Of a DNA stretch of 64,000 nt, positions 10,752 to 21,526 are shown piece by piece. The stretch is taken from positions 43,903,001-43,967,000 of the forward strand of contig JAEOAD010000012.1 of the NCBI GenBank assembly GCA_036365145.1, in the 5' to 3' direction. The notes beneath the pieces were generated by a model. The model was given only the letters and a program-made list of their open reading frames with translations, did not search any database and was not told the origin of the DNA. The position numbers and the translations under genes are program-made. Each line of letters starts with the position of its first letter. The first letter of the stretch is position 1. Source of the DNA: Orientallactaga sibirica (lineage: Eukaryota; Chordata; Mammalia; Rodentia; Dipodidae).

Positions 10752-11089
10752 GCTGGGTGTGATGGCTCACACCTTTAATCCCAGCACTTGGGAGGCAAAG
10801 GTAGGAGGATCAAAGTGAGTTCAAGGCCACCCTGAGACTACATAGTGAATTCTAGGTCAGCCTGGGCCAGAGTGAGACCCTACCTCGAAAAAAAAACAAA
10901 CAAACAACAAAATAGCTGGTTGTGGTAATGCACGCCTTTAATCTCAGCACTCAGGAGGCAGTGGTAGGAGGATTGCTGAGAGTTCAAGGCTATCCTGAGA
11001 TGACATAGTGAATTCCAGGTCAGCCTAAGCTAGAGTATGACCCTACCTTGAAAAACAAAACAAAAGTAAACAAGATTTTAAAAAAGTAA
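10752..11089 (+). mobile_element. B1 dimer inside one TSD pair
   Basis: Two B1 units in the same direction: 10752-10914 (GCTGGGTGTGATGGCTCACA ... CTACCTCGAAAAAAAAACAAAC) and 10915-11080 (GCTGGTTGTGGTAATGCACG ... CTACCTTGAAAAACAAAAC). TAAGCCTCA lies before the first (10743-10751) and after the second (11090-11098), and no TSD separates them. The pair interrupts MaLR sequence. Confidence 0.88.
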
Positions 11090-11098
11090 TAAGCCTCA

Positions 11099-11740
11099 TA
11101 TATCCCTCTATGAAGCTGCAAAACACCACAATCACCTATAGGATGCCCTGTCTGCAGCTGACAGTGTCAGTAGAGACAGAACTAGGTGAAACATGGTACC
11201 CCTGTCCTCTAAATGGCTGAGAAGGCCACAGATGTGGGTGAGGCTTTCCACAGCGGGGTACGGGTATCCCCCCAAATTTGACAAAGGTCCATCAAAACAT
11301 CAACAATGAGGAAGGACTGAGGAACTTAATTCTAATCACTTAATATCAGTGCAATTTTTTATACCAGGACTATGCAAGGACTCCCATGTAGTGCACTGTT
11401 GGCCTGGGATGGAAGTTTTCCCTGGCAACTCTGCCCAGCTGGAGGGGCGGCATTGGAAAACCTGGAGACTGTCAGTCTCTGATTATATTGAACTTGAACT
11501 GCAGAAGTTTGATGACTGCTGATGGTGGTTGAGTTTACATTGTTCTAGTCTCTCCTTGCTATGCCTTATACCAGTTAAAATGTTTACTCTGTTCTGTTAC
11601 ATGTTGAAAGTATTTAACTTGTTTGATTTTATAGGACTCACTATCTTAAGTTGGTCAAGACTGTGAGAACCTTTGAAATTGGACTGAGTACAATTTACAA
11701 TGTGTGATAGTTATAAATCTATTTGGGGCCAGGGGTGGAA
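11099..11740 (+). mobile_element. MaLR internal region, 3' part
   Basis: Non-coding sequence with the style of the end of MaLR internal regions: TGTTACATGTTGAAAGTATT, AAATTGGACTGAGTAC, and a purine tract GGGGCCAGGGGTGGAA just before the LTR. MaLR elements carry no retained pol, so no frame is expected. Confidence 0.65.
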
Positions 11741-12120
11741 TGTGGTAGTTTGAATATATGTCCCCCAATATATTCAGTGTTTTATTAATTATAGTTTGCA
11801 TCTGCAATCACCTTGCTAGAGGCAATGTCACTGGGAGCTGGTCTTAAGGTGTGGTGGTGGGTTTGAGATTCCATTGTAAAGACATGCAAAGTGTACCTAA
11901 TAGGAGTTCCTGAAGCTTGCTGTGGCTTGGCTGTAGTTTTGCTCTGTGTGCTGTGTGGCTGGTAGGCTTTTTTCTCTCTTGCTTGGCCCTATGAAGGCAG
12001 GCCAGCTTCTTCTGCCATTATGGAACTTTCCCTGGATTTGTAAGCTTCAGTAAATAATATCCCTTCCTCCATAACTGTGCCTGGTCTGGAAGTTCATCTC
12101 AGCAAATTTTAAGCTGTCTT
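11741..12120 (+). mobile_element. MaLR 3' LTR
   Basis: Starts TGTGGTAGTTTGAATATATG right after the polypurine tract and runs to AGCTGTCTT. It parallels the solo LTR at 6553-6933 along its whole length (CCTTGCTAGAGGCAATGTCA, CTGCCATTATGGAACTT, CTGGTCTGGAAGTTCATCTC). The final CTACA is lost or mutated. Confidence 0.85.
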
Positions 12121-12146
12121 AAAGCCTTAATTAAAATATTTCTTAA

Positions 12147-12374
12147 ACTTGTTTTTAAGATTATATTTTTATTTATTTATTATTAGAGACAGAGAGAGGG
12201 AACAAGAGGGAGGGACAATGAGAATGGGTGCACTGGCACCTCTAGCCACTGCAAACGAACTCCAGATGCATGCGCCCCCTTGTGCATCTGGCTTACATGG
12301 GACCTGGGAAACCGAACCCAGGTCCTTAGGCTTCACAGCCATGTGCCTTAACAGCTAAGTCATCTCTCCAGCCC
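12147..12374 (-). mobile_element. B2-superfamily tRNA-SINE, short form
   Basis: Typical features: TTTATTTATTATTAGAGACAG, CTCCAGATGCATGCGCCCC, CATCTGGCTTACATGGGACC, AACCCAGGTCCTTAGG and CATCTCTCCAGCCC. The plus-strand frame at 12149-12358 is a translation of the SINE. Confidence 0.93.
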
Positions 12375-12792
12375 TAAAGAATTTCTTGATTATTACAAAA
12401 TGTTTGAACTCTACTGGAAATGATCAACATTCTGTAGAAGGGACAGATATGCATATTCTCTTCATATTTTGTATTTACAGATAGGAGTTCAGTAAAGAAA
12501 TACTTAGTATGCCTGTTAGAGACATGCATACAAATAGACAATCAAAAAATGTGCAGCTACACATGGAAATTCACATAAATTTAAACATTTATAGATGAAA
12601 TAAAACTTGGGTTATATACCTGAGTGGTACCTGTTTGCATTTGTCATTATTTCCTAGAACTGTCTCTTATACACACTAAAGTTTTGTGTTTATGGTTCTA
12701 AAATTGGCAAGCTCTCAAATTTACGTTGTAACGTAATTAATTTGGGCCTACTATTGGATTATTTACCATGGTTTCAGCAAAAATTGGATGTT
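12375..12792. other. AT-rich sequence, nothing recognised
   Basis: No gene or repeat signal. Confidence 0.5.
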
Positions 12793-12806
12793 AGGATTTT
12801 ATTCTT

Positions 12807-12843
12807 TTTTTTTTCTTTTTAGAGAGACAGAGAGAGATGGAAG

Positions 12844-12876
<33 letters not shown>

Positions 12877-13060
12877 TTGATGTGCCAGAACCTCAGCCAC
12901 TGCACTCAAACTCCAGACACTTGCACCACCTAGTGGGCATGTGTGATATTGCGTTTGCCTCACCTTTGTGTGTCTGGCTTATGTGTAAGCTGGAGAGTCA
13001 AACATGGGTTTTTAGGCTTCACAGATAAGCGCCTTAACCGCTAAGCTATCTCTCCAGCCC
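12807..13060 (-). mobile_element. B2-superfamily tRNA-SINE, long form
   Basis: Carries the long-form block in diverged form (GGGCATGTGTGATATTGCG). TSDs: AGGATTTTATTCTT at 12793-12806 and AGGATTTCATTCTT at 13061-13074, 13 of 14 identical. Confidence 0.92.
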
Positions 13061-13164
13061 AGGATTTCATTCTTAATTAAGAAAATCATATAATTTTACT
13101 CTTACAGTTCAGTCTCAATAATATAACTATGAAACTCATATGACGAACTATCTTTCTCCAGCAG

Positions 13165-13236
13165 TCTTCAGTGTGTCAAATATGCATATACAAATACACA
13201 CATGCACACACACACATATATTTGACACACTGAAGA
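13165..13236. repeat. Perfect 19-bp inverted repeat around a CA-rich loop
   Basis: TCTTCAGTGTGTCAAATAT at 13165-13183 is exactly complementary to 13218-13236; the 34-bp spacer is CA-rich. The arms are not simple sequence. Outside the arms pairing stops. Possibly a fold-back formed by template switching at the CA repeat, or a remnant of a small DNA element; I do not recognise a family. Confidence 0.9.
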
Positions 13237-15367
13237 TATCCATAGCTATCTATATGATATATAATAATGCATTATCTATATGATAGTGCAGAAATAAGTT
13301 TCTACTTATTATATTATTAAAGTATTGTTAGTAGAGTCATAAGGAGAAGCTTCAAGTTTGGATTGTTGGATATGAATACTACATCCGTCTGTGTAAGTTA
13401 ATATATTTATGAAATGTTACATGTGACATCTTTGATAGCTACTTCTTTGTTAGAAAGAGGGAAATAGTAGACATTATTTCTATTAGAAAGAAAAACAGAA
13501 TGCCTTCATAAAGAAAGGCAGAATTGATTCTTTAAAATAAATTTGCATATGGAAAAATTGAGCTCAATAATATTTATCACAGTATGTAAGGTTTATGTCT
13601 GCTTATCAAAATCCCTTGAATCCATGTCTAAGAAAAACCTTCTGAAATTTCAGACCTCTTGCCCACTTAACAGTAACTTTTGCTGTGGTAGACATTTTAC
13701 CAATGCTTTATGACTGAGTAGTAGTTCCCCTTCAAATTTTATTTTGTTAACACAGACTTATGAATTGAATGATATTATAATAATATACACAATAAAAATC
13801 AAAGTCCAGAAACATTCATCGATTTTCCCAATTGATTTTCAGCTCCTAAGTGACAATGTCAAATTTCTGGAATCTAAAGCACAAATGCACAGTACAAAAT
13901 GCAGAACCAGTCCTGTTTCTGGAATTGTTCTAACAGCAAGGGATGAAGAGGAGAAGCAGGAACACAGCCTTTAGCTCTTAGGACCTATAATTTTTGGTAG
14001 GAAAAGCAAATATAAATCATGGAATCTTTAATTGTATACAATGATGATACCAAATTGTAATTCACAAAAAGCATGTTCTGTGGACTTGTGGAAATAGAAC
14101 ATATACATTAACGTGTTCATATATATTAAATTATTCATGGGGGAATAGGAACTTCACCTTGACCTAGGAAGGCTGTTGTGATTTTGAAAGATGTGGGGAA
14201 GGAACTGTGTCATGACCCTTTTTGAATTATGTTTTAACTGATTCCTAGAGAATTAAGGTCCTAGTTGTTTGAGTTAATTTTTCCCAATACCCTATGTAAG
14301 ACGCCCATGAAAAGTAAAATGTTTAGCTCCAAAGTTCAGGGAAAATTGAGGAAGTTGGGGAAGAAAGAATCTAAACGGCACTGGTAGGAAAGTGTCCTAC
14401 AAGGAATAATCTGCACAGAACCCACTAGTGTATGCATGACCACACAGTGGGTACCAGTATACCACTGAGGGGGGCCCTCAATGGAATGGACACGACAGGC
14501 AGGGAACAAAAGAGAACACCTGATAATCATATAACTAACTTGAAATAAGTTTATATTTTAAAGTTCCCCCAAAATTATTAAAAAATTAAAATGATTCCAT
14601 CTTCCTACTATGTTTTAATAAACAAATTGAAGATGACATAATAGAAGAAAAAACACAAATATGGAATGGAATATGCTTTTCTATTTGAAAAACTATTAAG
14701 GAAAATAGTTATTTGGAATCTCATGACATAAATAAATTGATACAGTTTTCTGGTCCGTAATGTCATTTAAAGAAAAGGGAATTACTTTTTGTTAATATGG
14801 GCAATTTAAGTAATTCACAAAGTGGTAACCATAAGTTCACAATTGTCAATATCCTGCTTTAGGGCATTTGAGTTTTGATTTTACTGCTGTTTTGACTTTC
14901 AGTTTTTATTACTAACAGACTGTTCTTGCCTGAAACATCTGTCACTTCCACTCCTATCTAACCTAGGTCCTAAGTATTTGTTCTTCTCTATTTTCCATTC
15001 AAAAATCCAGGAAGACCAATGACTTCTCAAATGGAAAAAAGGACACTTTTGAGGTAGCAGGAGAGAAGGGAGGATCATTCACAGACCACGGGTCAGATGT
15101 TGCTTGGAAGGAGGAAGTATAGCCTGTCCCCAGACAGGAAGAAATGAAAAAGACTTCTTTCTCTGCAAGTTTCTTTTTCACTATAAACCTTAGCTCTTTA
15201 CATTATTATATTGTTAAATGCTTTGAGTTCTGTGCATTTTGACTTATACAAATTTGCATAGCAGAATTAATTTTAAAGATCTTACATAGTTATCTGATTT
15301 TAATCCACCATTCATGTGATAATCATGTCAAAATACCTAAATTTTAAAAAATATAAGCTCTTTATTA
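13237..15367. other. AT-rich sequence, nothing recognised
   Basis: About 2.1 kb without a repeat that I can name. Frames at 13744-13974 (76 codons), 14336-14530 and 14999-15181 show no domain and no codon bias that I can see. Confidence 0.5.
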
Positions 15368-15747
15368 TGGGGTCCAGTGTCGCACAAGTAAGACCATCGA
15401 CTCATGGAATGTGAGGCAAAGTTTTATTGGGTACTGTTCATGTACAGGAGGGGAGTTAAGCCATAAATCACAATTTACATTCTTAGAAGATTATAGGGAA
15501 GAAAAAAACAGAAGGAATTGTGAACAGGTCTGTTGGTCAGTTACAGGAAGTGCCTGGAGGAGGTATTAGACCAGAGTCTTCAAGTGTCTTTCTTTACTTA
15601 ACAATACAGGCCCAGGGTAATACTATTCATACCAGCAGAGCATCCTGTTTATCTATTATCCACACTTGTTCAAGCAAGTGTAAAGTGACTTCTATTTTTC
15701 TCTAAGTTTGATGTAAAGAAATAATAACATTTTGTTCTCTTTACATT
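15368..15747 (-). mobile_element. 3' LTR of class I ERV
   Basis: On the minus strand it ends ...CACTGGACCCCA at 15368, after an AATAAA signal near 15436-15431 and an R/U5-like CTTTGCCTCACATTCC stretch. The start is placed at TGTAAAGAGAACAAAATG (15747) because of the TG and its place after Env, but this edge is tentative. The frame at 15520-15705 lies within the LTR and is not coding. Confidence 0.55.
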
Positions 15748-15799
15748 TTTGAGTTAAACTTTGACTCACAAGGGATAACATCTAGGTTTTGTTCAGTTT

Positions 15800-16120
15800 T
15801 AGATACGGGGGGTATACTGTGTCTGTAATACCATAAGCTTCATGGAACTAATTTTATTTTTAACATATCTGACCAAAGTATTAATAATGTAAGGTCCTAT
15901 GGTAAGGCCTAGCAATACTGGCAAAAGGGGCCAGCAATCACAGAAATAAGAGTAGTTAACCAGGGAGTTCAATCATATACAGACTGAAGCCAGTTTCCAG
16001 TAGTCTGTCTTTAGAATTTTCTTTTTAAGGTTTTTTCTAATTAAAGCCAATGTATTTTGAATTATTTCTGTCTGATTGCACAAAAGCAACAAGTTTTACT
16101 TAAAGTCATACACAGGCCCC
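15800..16120 (-). pseudogene. env: Env TM subunit remnant (class I ERV)
   Basis: One reading frame at 16112-16086 gives CMTLSKTCC, which fits the CX6CC motif that links TM to SU in gammaretroviral Env. A different frame downstream (about 15945-15800) gives a hydrophobic span, WPLLPVLLGLTIGPYIIN, then a basic stretch, as expected for the membrane anchor and cytoplasmic tail. The two pieces are out of frame, and there is no start or SU. Known family role: membrane fusion during entry; here it is dead. Confidence 0.7.
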
Positions 16121-16616
16121 CTTGTTTTATAAAAAGTAAGTTTCTTCTAGTCTGTCTCCTCCACTTTCATGGCTGTTAGAGTGGGTAAGATGACCTGGTG
16201 GGGGCCCTTCCAACATGACAATATGGTGGCTCTTCATCTAAACTCTGTTGCCAGGCTGAAAGGGATGGGGGCCAACAGGGTGTGTCTGAAAGCAGCCTTG
16301 ACTGCTGGAATAATGGACTCCTGGACTCTTTGTAAGACTTGGATAGAAAGAAGCCTTTCATTAGTAAAGTCAATTATCTGTTTAAGATCCATCGGGGCAG
16401 GATGGGGGGTATCCATACATTTACATAAGGGGTACACCTGGCCCTTAACAGGGCCAAAGGAAGGAGTCCCACCCATTCTTCAGAGGTCTCTAGGGTTAAT
16501 TTAGTGTAAGTCTCCTTTAAAGTCCGATTCATCTTTTCTTCCTGTCCTGAACTCTGGGGATGTAAGCACAATGTAATTTCCAATTGATGCCCAATATTTT
16601 AGTTAATTTCCTAGTG

Positions 16617-16682
16617 ATTTTTTTTTGTTTGTTTTTTTTTTTTTTTTTCGAGGTTTGACATATCCAGGCTGACCTGGAATTA
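16617..16682 (-). mobile_element. B1 3' fragment inserted in integrase remnant
   Basis: T-run, TCGAGGTTTGACATATCCAG and GCTGACCTGGAATTA match the B1 3' end read backwards. It separates two halves of the integrase core. Confidence 0.7.
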
Positions 16683-16765
16683 GCATTATCTGAACTTATT
16701 CTGAGGCACAACATAAAGGCAGGGGCATTATCTGAACATATTCTGAGGCACAACCCATAGCAGGG
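16683..16765. repeat. Tandem duplication, about 42 bp, in integrase core
   Basis: GCATTATCTGAACTTATTCT... at 16683-16724 is repeated with few changes at 16725-16765. The duplicated piece encodes the segment around the conserved Asp-Asn of the core. Confidence 0.85.
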
Positions 16766-17221
16766 AATTAAATATTTATATCCATACTGACATGGCTTTA
16801 CCTCTGTGAAATTAACTTTCCAATATCTCCCTGGCTCTGTTTCCTGCTCTTTCACTCCCAATTGTGGTACCTTACCAGAGGAGGCATTTGTCTATTAGCA
16901 GGCCTGACAGCAGGTGGTGGTGCCCTTGATGACTGAGTCCATACCTGGGAAGAAAAGCTCTTTCCTTATTAGCTCAGCTAGCTTGTTGCTGCCTAAGGGA
17001 GTTCCTTCATGTAGGTGTTTAGCCAGTCTCTGTCTTAGGGCTTGGGGCAGCATCAGTCATCCATTCCCCAGTTAGTGCCATCCTTTTGGGGTCTGTTCCT
17101 TTATCAGATGAGAGGTGAGCTATAGGTCCTGTTCCATGTATGTTGGTTGCTCAGGAAGAGTGGGTGCCAGGAGGGTGACCAGATAACCTGACAGATGCTA
17201 AGAGGCAGCACTCTTTGTTGC

Positions 17222-17732
17222 TGTTAGGGTCCAAAAATCGCTAAAGGGAGACTCAGACTCATATAGCATGTAGAGCGTTTATTGTACAGAAAAGTCCAGC
17301 ATGCAGGGATCCACCATTTACACTAAATGGCGACCCCGGGAAGAGTGCACTGGCTCTTTTTAAGGACAGCTAAACAAAGACCTCTAACATAATTGGCTAA
17401 TTTTGAACAATATAGTACTTGTGCACTCTTGTCTGGTTATAATTTTGCGCTCCGGGCTAAGGGAGGCTAAGGGAGGGGGGCTTGAAGGAAGGTAAGGTTT
17501 CCTAATGTGGCCAGTTAAATGGCTAAAGCAAATTTCACATTCTTTACTTCTGATTGTCTGGGACCAAAAAGGGGGGAATGGCCTTAGACATCTCTGAAAC
17601 CTTCCATGAAATGACTTGGTTCTTTGTTCTGTTCTCCCAGAATTTAGTTCAGGCTTCTTGAGAAATTGAAACTTAGGCCTAGCTAGGAAATCTCTTATTG
17701 AAGCCTGTCGTGGTGTTGGTTTGACTCTTTCA
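17222..17732 (-). mobile_element. Gammaretrovirus-type solo LTR nested in pol (511 bp)
   Basis: On the minus strand it starts TGAAAGAGTCAAACC at 17732 and ends GGACCCTAACA at 17222. TTGC flanks both sides (17218-17221 and 17733-17736), the 4-bp duplication expected for class I ERVs. An AATAAA signal is at 17281-17276. RNase H sequence continues immediately to the right and integrase to the left, so it landed inside pol of the older element. Confidence 0.85.
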
Positions 17733-18108
17733 TTGCTAGGTATACCAGTCTGATCCCTCTAATTTCTGTGGTCTCCCTTATCTAATGACCCAAACAATGA
17801 ATTATAGCCATGTTAGGAGGCACCCAAATGGCAGCCAATAAGTCCTGGTAGATGGCCCCATGGACATGTGCTGTGGTAAATGCATAACGGCTGTCTGTGT
17901 AGATATTCACTGTCTTGTCTTTTGCCAATATCAGAGCCTTGGTCAGTGCTATCTTCCAAAGTCACTGCAGTTTCCTCTGCATACTTGATTCTGTCCATGA
18001 CAAAGCTGCTGCCATCAGAATACATCACCAGGTCAGGGTCCAGCCAAGCCAAATCTGTCAGGTCTGTGCAGAGTCTGTGAAAGGCAGAGGTGATTTCTAG
18101 GCAGTCAT
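17733..18108 (-). pseudogene. pol: RNase H remnant of class I ERV pol
   Basis: The minus strand gives AWLDPDLVMYSDGSS, the start of the retroviral RNase H domain with the first catalytic Asp in YSDGSS, then EETAVT and, after frameshifts, a HCLGH-like end near 17775. Upstream of about 18108 the similarity stops, so RT is missing. The region joins the integrase remnant across the nested LTR. Confidence 0.8.
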
Positions 18109-18360
18109 GCAGAGGAAGGAAGGAAGGAATAAATGGAAAATAAATACAACAGTTTAAAATTGGGGTATCTTTGCTTTGTTATTATCTAAAAATTTAATTT
18201 CAGCTGAACTAGAATGGCTAGCATCTAAATTATTGTTGATATAATAAAACTGTCAAATTGATTCAGTCAGAAAAGTTAATATTGAAGGAAGTTTCAGCTA
18301 TTAAATTAACATAAATAAATAGTATAATTGTATTTTCACCTTAGAACTTCTTAATATTTA

Positions 18361-18574
18361 GAGCTGGAGAGATGGCTTAGCTGTTAAGGCACTTGCTGCA
18401 AAGCCAAAGGATCTCAGTTTGACTCCACAGGGCCCACGTAATCCAGATGCACAAGGTGGCACATACATCTGGAATTCATTTGCAGTGGCTACAGGCCCTG
18501 GCACGCCCATTCTCTCCATATCTCTCTCTGCCTGTTTTTCTCTCTCAAATAAATAAAAAATAAAATATTAAAAA
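18361..18574 (+). mobile_element. B2-superfamily tRNA-SINE, short form
   Basis: GAGCTGGAGAGATGGCTTAG head, B-box-like CAGTTTGACTCC, CT-rich part, CTCTCAAATAAATAAA tail. Imperfect TSDs AGAACTT...TATTTA at 18343-18360 and 18575-18593. Confidence 0.93.
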
Positions 18575-18599
18575 AGAACTTTATGAATATTTAAAGCAC

Positions 18600-20110
18600 C
18601 TCAGAAGAATGTGATAAAATAATATGAAATGTAAATAAATCACAAAATATATTATATGGTGAAAAAGTTCTGCCTTAAATACATAGACCTGGGATGAATC
18701 ATAAAAAGCAATAACTCAATTAAAATTATTCAATTATAGAAGGACATGGAATATTATATCCCATGATTTTAAACTTAAGGTGAAGGGTGTATCTGACAGA
18801 AGTGGATATCAAAAATAAAGGCAAGATCTAGGCAGAAGTAATGACCTTCTGAATAGAGACTGAATAGCTTAGGAAATACTAACTAAAAGTAGAAAAATGG
18901 TATTGTATCAAATTACAAACTTTCTACACAACAACAACAAAACAGTTACCAGAATAGAATATTCCCCTTTACACCTGTGCATTCATCATATGAGAATATG
19001 CAGAATATATTAAATTCAAAAGACAACTAATTCAGTCAATAAATAGGCAAATGAACGAACAAGGAGTTTATAAGGAAGAAATTAAGATAGCAAATCAGTG
19101 CATGAAAATCTGTTAAACATTTATAGTCCCAATGAGGAAAATGCAAGTCAAAAGCACAGTAAGATTCCATCTCAGCTAAGTCAGAATGATTGTTATTAAG
19201 AAAATAAATAACAGGGCTGGAGAGATGGCTTAGCGGTTAAAGCGCCTGCCTGCTAAGCCTAAGAACCCGGTTCCAATCTCCAGGTCCCACGTTTAGCCAG
19301 ATGTAAAGTGATGCAAGGGCGCAATGCCGCACTTGCCCACAAGGGGGCGCACACATCTGGATTTCGTTCACAGCAGCTGAGAGACTGCTGGTGCCCCCAT
19401 TCTCTGTCTCCCTCTCTGGCTCTGTCTGTCTCTCTCTATATATCTCTCCAAAAATAAATAAAAATAAAAATAAATTTAAAAAAAGAAAATAAATAACAAA
19501 TGTTTGATGATATGGGGAAAACATAACTCTAATACATGTTGGTGGGAATGAAAATTAGTGCAAACACTATGAAAAATTGGCACACAGTTAAAAAATTTTT
19601 AAAGTAGATTTAACATATTATCTACTGATCTACTGGGTACATACATGAAGGAATCAGTCAGCACACAATAGAGATACTTGAAAAACCATTTTTACTGCAA
19701 TAGTATGTATAATAGCCTAGGTGCTCAGAAACAGATTAATGGATAAATAAATGGATAAATAAATGCCATGTATGTATGTATGTATGTACATATGTATACA
19801 TGTATATGCTATATGAGTAATATTCAGTTATAAAGAAGAACAAAATCATGTCATTTTTAGGAATATAGATGAAACTGGAAGTCATCATCTTAAGTGAAAT
19901 GAAGACAGCTGAAATAAAAATAGCACTTTTTCACACATATACAGAATCCAGATAGCAAATGGACATAAAAATAAAAGAATTTTAATTTAGAAAAAAGAAG
20001 GAGGCCAGGATAGTGGGAAGGGGGCAAAAGAGGGTAATGGGAGATATAATGTTTTATGATCAGAGCATGTTATGTGCATGGGTGAAAAGTACCAATGAAT
20101 CCCCTTTATA
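18600..20110 (+). mobile_element. Old L1, 3' end of ORF2 and 3' UTR
   Basis: Hallmarks of the L1 ORF2 end are readable despite many stops: AACAAGGAGTTTATAAGG near 19057, ATGTTGGTGGGAATGAAAAT near 19538, TAATAGCCTAGGTGCTCAG near 19709, and ATGAAACTGGAAGTCATCATC near 19869. Then comes a GA-rich 3' UTR. (TATG)n lies at 19769-19790. It is split by a SINE at 19214-19482. The 5' limit is approximate. Confidence 0.75.
19214..19482 (+). mobile_element. B2-superfamily tRNA-SINE, long form, inside L1
   Basis: Well preserved: GGGCTGGAGAGATGGCTTAG, B-box GGTTCCAATCTCC, long-form block GCAATGCCGCACTTGCCC, CT tract, AAAATAAATAAA tail. A perfect 16-bp TSD AAGAAAATAAATAACA sits at 19198-19213 and 19483-19498. 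One of the youngest SINEs here. The minus-strand frame at 19237-19524 is its shadow. Confidence 0.96.
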
Positions 20111-20904
20111 AAACAAGTTAATGATATAAAAAGGCAAATTTTAAAAATGAAAAGCATCCTATCACCAAGATGGAACTGAAATGTACTTAATGTTACAGGT
20201 AATCTATAATAATGTATAGGTCTAGTTGTTTAATTCAACAAATTGACCTAAAATATAGAGAAACCCTGTTTTTTCTTGCCAAAGCCATTTCAATACAACT
20301 AACACTCCACACTCCATGATATACTGTTCAGATTTGTTTCACAAAAATCAATGCCTGGTTAGACTGTGCCACATGCCACACTCTAGATATGTAAAAATAT
20401 ATCTACTCACAAAAGAATTTGAAAGAATACCAAAAAATATCAAGAATTTATTTTGAAAAGTCTGCAATTATATTGGCATAAGATAAAGTTAATTGACCTA
20501 TAAATTACATTTTTAATTAATATCTACTGCATTTCATGCGAGGAATTGATATTCAGATTGAAATAATGAGATGCTAGAAATACTGGAAAATTCACACAAA
20601 GAAAAGATACTTGGGTTTATTAAAGTATAGTTTGAGTAGGCTGCTTATTAAGGTAGAATTGTTGTGTATAAATGTCTATTATAATATTCCTTCTAGTCAA
20701 CTCAGAGTTTTGATGGTGAAAGGTCAGTATTCTACCCACTTTCATGGTAAAGCTTATGTTGAGGAAGAAAAATGTGAAATTATGCATCCATGTCTAAATG
20801 GGGATAAAGTTTTATATTTTGTGGGATAATGAGTCTTTCTACTACAGATACAATATATTAAATGCCTCACTTACTTTCAAATTCTATTATTACCATCATG
20901 TTTG
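20111..20904. other. AT-rich sequence, nothing recognised
   Basis: Frame 20611-20829 (72 codons) has no recognisable domain; I consider it chance. Confidence 0.5.
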
Positions 20905-21130
20905 AGAAATATATTGAACATACTGTAATTGGATCATAATCCTCTCCTATTCCTTTATTTTGTCCCCCTCCTTTATTTCCATTCTACTAAACCCTTTCTT
21001 TCCAACTAGTCCCTTTTCTATTTTCATTGTCTTTTTTTGACATAGTAACACTTAATTGTCTTTGTGCACAAGAATTTCATCATTGCTCAGCCTAGAACTC
21101 AGTAACACTCAGTGTTACCATGAAGTTCAA
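20905..21130 (-). mobile_element. L1 3'-UTR fragment, old
   Basis: Motif order ATTGGATCATAATCC, TCCTATTCC-rich pyrimidine stretch, CTAGTCCCTTTTCTATTTTC, TTTTTGACATAGTAACAC resembles the reverse complement of rodent L1 3' UTRs. Edges unclear. Confidence 0.4.
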
Positions 21131-21526
21131 TTTCCTATGTGTTTTGAAATTCACTGATTATTAGTCAGAAATTCAGTAAGTTTTGAAATTGTCTTTTGTC
21201 TTCACCAACTTCTTACATCTATACAATGGCTTGTTTTCTTCTGTAGCCTATTTGAGAATATAAAGAAGCAGCCCTATTTGAAGAAGTCTGTGGCAGCAAC
21301 ATCAATTACAGTAGCAGACAGATTCATATTCCACAGCTCTGAGGGGGACAAAGCCAGTGAGCCGGTTTTGAGGGAATGGAATAGAGTGTCTTCGTACTTT
21401 TTTAACACTTGGCGTATACTAAATGCTAGTAATGACTCTTGTACAGAATCTATTTATATTTGAGGTTTTCATTTTTATTTTCTGAAAGTAAAATTTTACA
21501 CAGGCATAAAATATAAAAAAATATTT
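21131..21526. other. Nothing recognised
   Basis: Frame 21278-21463 (61 codons) has no domain that I know. Confidence 0.5.

Larger units (their letters stand above)
16165..17217 (-). pseudogene. pol: Integrase remnant of class I ERV pol
   Basis: Decoded minus-strand pieces keep the order of retroviral integrase. A zinc-finger-like CC stretch lies near 16905-16895. Next comes the catalytic core, with a VNFTEVKP-type block near 16830 and SDNAPAF near 16730. After that a NWKLHCAY piece precedes a [17 protein letters not shown] block at about 16560-16520. Last is a C-terminal LLPLAL...R segment running to about 16165. A B1 fragment (16617-16682) and a 42-bp duplication (16683-16765) lie inside the core. 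Frames 16374-16583, 16234-16476 and 16529-16861 are fragments of this one gene in different frames. No active enzyme can result. Confidence 0.85.
15368..18108 (-). mobile_element. Class I (gammaretrovirus-like) ERV, badly decayed
   Basis: On the minus strand the order is RNase H (18108-17733), integrase (17217 to about 16165), Env transmembrane subunit (about 16120-15800) and 3' LTR (about 15747-15368). The 5' LTR, gag, protease, RT and the Env surface subunit are missing. Stops, frameshifts, a small duplication, a B1 fragment and a nested LTR break the coding regions. It cannot encode a working protein. Confidence 0.85.

Noticed and set aside
15520..15705. 61-codon plus-strand frame as a gene
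   Set aside because: It lies antisense in the LTR of the class I ERV.
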